DNA of 7,583 nucleotides. It comes from Bacteroidota bacterium (lineage in GTDB: Bacteria; Bacteroidota; Bacteroidia; UKL13-3). The notes beneath the pieces are model-generated. The model made no database searches and was not told where the DNA came from. It saw only the letters and a program-made list of their open reading frames with translations. This document shows, one piece after another, positions 6,142 through 7,583 of the stretch. Where the stretch lies: positions 1 to 7,583 of the forward strand of contig CANHRW010000095.1 in assembly GCA_947462865.1 (NCBI GenBank), read 5' to 3'. The translations under genes and the position numbers were made by a program. The first letter of the stretch is position 1. Each line of letters begins with the position of its first letter.

Positions 6142-7583
6142 CCAATGCAAAATGGTAAACAGGTTTTGAGTTTACCTCTGCATCTTGAATTCCCCAAGCA
6201 GTATCCAATCGCATAAAATAACCAAAAAGCTTAGTTCTTATACCGCCTCCAAATCCTGCAACCAAGGGATCTCTAACATTTATAACTTTAATTTTTAATG
6301 GGGGATTGTCTTTTATTTTTTGGTTGAATGTATTGTCTTCACTGAATGGGTTTGAGCCAACCCAAGCAGTTCCTATATCAAAAAATGGAACCAACTGAAA
6401 ATGATTTAAAAACTCTGAACGCAATACTTGGTTGAAGGCATATTGAAATATTGGAATTCTAAGTTCAGTATTTAACAAGGCATAAGTGTTTCCATTGCGA
6501 ATATTTTGATCAAACCCTCTAAGGTTACAAGCCAAAGCTTGGAAAATATAATTTTGGTCTTGAGAAGTGGCAATATCATTGTTGAATTTTGAGCCAATGC
6601 CATTCTCTACTCCACCCAAATAATAAACAACTCTACCCGGACCATAAGACGTATTTGCGGCTAAACGGGTTGCCCAAATAAGTTGCCTATGCACTTTTTC
6701 ATAATGCCTAAAATCTAAGCCCAAAGTGTTGAGTTGCAAAGTTCTTTGCGCAATACTTTGATAATGTTCAGCAAATAATTTAAAGCGGGTTCCATTGAAT
6801 AAATTCAAACCCTTTGGAACTGTATTGTCAAATATAAATTCAATTTTAGCACCTACCCAATTGTTTACTTGGTCAGGTATAATCAATGTATTTAAATTGC
6901 TAGATTTAGTGATTTCTCTATCTTGTCTGTAAAAAGCATTTAACTTAAGGCATTGAGTTGGGTTGAATGGAATACTTAAAATGTACCTAATTTCGTGTGT
7001 AAAATTTTTATAACTTAAATTTTCTGCACTGCCCGTAGACCTGGTTTGTCTGTAAAACATCCATTTTTGATCTATTTTTTGTTTGAGGTTTTCAAAACTT
7101 ACAAAATAATCAAAACCTTGTAAGTCAAATCCCACACGAATGCCTCCAGTAATGCGGTAGTCTTCAAATAAATCAATCATTCCAAATTTAAACATGCCAT
7201 TTAGCCCCTGATTAAATAGTTGTGATGATGCATTTCCAATTGGTTGATAATAGGTGTTGATAATGCTGTTGTCTAATTGAGTAACAATATTGTCAGCAAA
7301 AAATGTCACATCATAAAACCGAGGTGCATTGATTTTAAGGCCGGTTGTCTGTGCTAAATTTGGTTTTAATTTAAGTTGATTAGGATAAGCGACTCGTTTG
7401 AAATTATTAGGCGTAAATTCATTTATAAAAAAATAGGCATTGGTATCTTGTGGTGTTAAATCTAATGTAGCTGCCTTATTAGAAGACGCTTGTTCTTCAG
7501 ATGGGGCATAAACTTGTAAACCCGCACTAAAAGGTTTGTCTGCTATGCCTGATTTTAAACGGAATAAATTGGGGTAAGACTCA
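6128..7583 (-). CDS. Omp85-type outer-membrane barrel protein, N-terminus outside window
   Basis: The minus-strand frame is open from the right edge to the TAA at 6130-6128, giving 484 visible residues with no start. An apparent GTG at 7309 is internal, since in-frame protein-like sequence (LKINAPRFYD) runs straight into it. The C-terminal part carries Omp85/surface-antigen motifs in order: LRGFDQNIRNGN with the loop-6 RGF (codons at 6520-6512), ELRIPIF, FFDIGTAWVGSNPF, GFGGGIRTKLFGYFMRLDTAWG, and a final LGLDF ending in Phe, the barrel insertion signal. Upstream, the FYDVTFFADNIVTQLDNS and LFEDYRITGGIR segments resemble, from memory, large Bacteroidota proteins of about 1,000 residues with an N-terminal TolB/WD40-like propeller, sometimes annotated as translocation protein TolB. 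That N-terminal part is inferred and not visible here. It would act in the outer membrane; its substrate is unknown. It is convergent with the glycosyltransferase and overlaps it by 4 bases. Confidence 0.85.
   Translation of the reverse strand, partial: ESYPNLFRLKSGIADKPFSAGLQVYAPSEEQASSNKAATLDLTPQDTNAYFFINEFTPNNFKRVAYPNQLKLKPNLAQTTGLKINAPRFYDVTFFADNIVTQLDNSIINTYYQPIGNASSQLFNQGLNGMFKFGMIDLFEDYRITGGIRVGFDLQGFDYFVSFENLKQKIDQKWMFYRQTRSTGSAENLSYKNFTHEIRYILSIPFNPTQCLKLNAFYRQDREITKSSNLNTLIIPDQVNNWVGAKIEFIFDNTVPKGLNLFNGTRFKLFAEHYQSIAQRTLQLNTLGLDFRHYEKVHRQLIWATRLAANTSYGPGRVVYYLGGVENGIGSKFNNDIATSQDQNYIFQALACNLRGFDQNIRNGNTYALLNTELRIPIFQYAFNQVLRSEFLNHFQLVPFFDIGTAWVGSNPFSEDNTFNQKIKDNPPLKIKVINVRDPLVAGFGGGIRTKLFGYFMRLDTAWGIQDAEVNSKPVYHFALGLDF

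Noticed and set aside
7307..7309. GTG as the start of the Omp85-like gene
   Set aside because: The frame is open for a further 91 codons to the window edge with plausible protein sequence, and no signal peptide follows the GTG.
1..7583. A defence system, mobile element, CRISPR array, RNA gene or biosynthetic cluster
   Set aside because: All seven genes are core or envelope genes with tight spacing and similar composition. I saw no direct-repeat array, transposase, integrase, tRNA-like fold or toxin-antitoxin pair.

Overview
The window looks like chromosomal core sequence from a member of the Bacteroidota, probably the Chitinophagales/Sphingobacteriales/Cytophagales side of the phylum. The DNA is AT-rich. 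Start codons are preceded by A-rich sequence rather than clear Shine-Dalgarno sites. Several products belong to families typical of the phylum: a PorV/PorQ-family outer-membrane protein, an Omp85-type barrel on a longer protein, and an uncharacterised protein with a Bacteroidota-type C-terminal domain. The genus cannot be named from the sequence alone.

Layout. Bases 1-3081 (+) hold three closely spaced genes that are probably co-transcribed: the 3' part of thiL (thiamine-monophosphate kinase), a PorV/PorQ-family outer-membrane protein, and 3 bases later an NHL/beta-propeller lipoprotein. A minus-strand gene of unknown function (3085-4083) meets them tail to tail, with 3 bases between the stop codons. 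It diverges from tdk (thymidine kinase, 4188-4787) across a 104-base intergenic region that contains two perfect inverted repeats sharing a middle arm. A GT-B glycosyltransferase (4899-6131, +) follows tdk. It ends in a 4-base tail-to-tail overlap with the C-terminal half of a large Omp85-like outer-membrane protein (6128 to beyond 7583, -). Both overlapping stop codons lie in a small hairpin with a T-tract on the minus-strand side. No intergenic stretch exceeds 300 bases.

How the genes relate. ThiL makes the cofactor thiamine diphosphate, and Tdk salvages thymidine. The PorV-like protein and the lipoprotein form a plausible outer-envelope pair. The glycosyltransferase and the Omp85-like protein are also envelope-related, but they are convergent and so not co-transcribed. 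I see no mobile element, phage gene, CRISPR array, tRNA, rRNA, defence system or toxin-antitoxin pair. The most open questions are the unknown protein at 3085-4083, the PorV-like/propeller-lipoprotein pair, the large Omp85-like protein, and the inverted repeats between the unknown gene and tdk.
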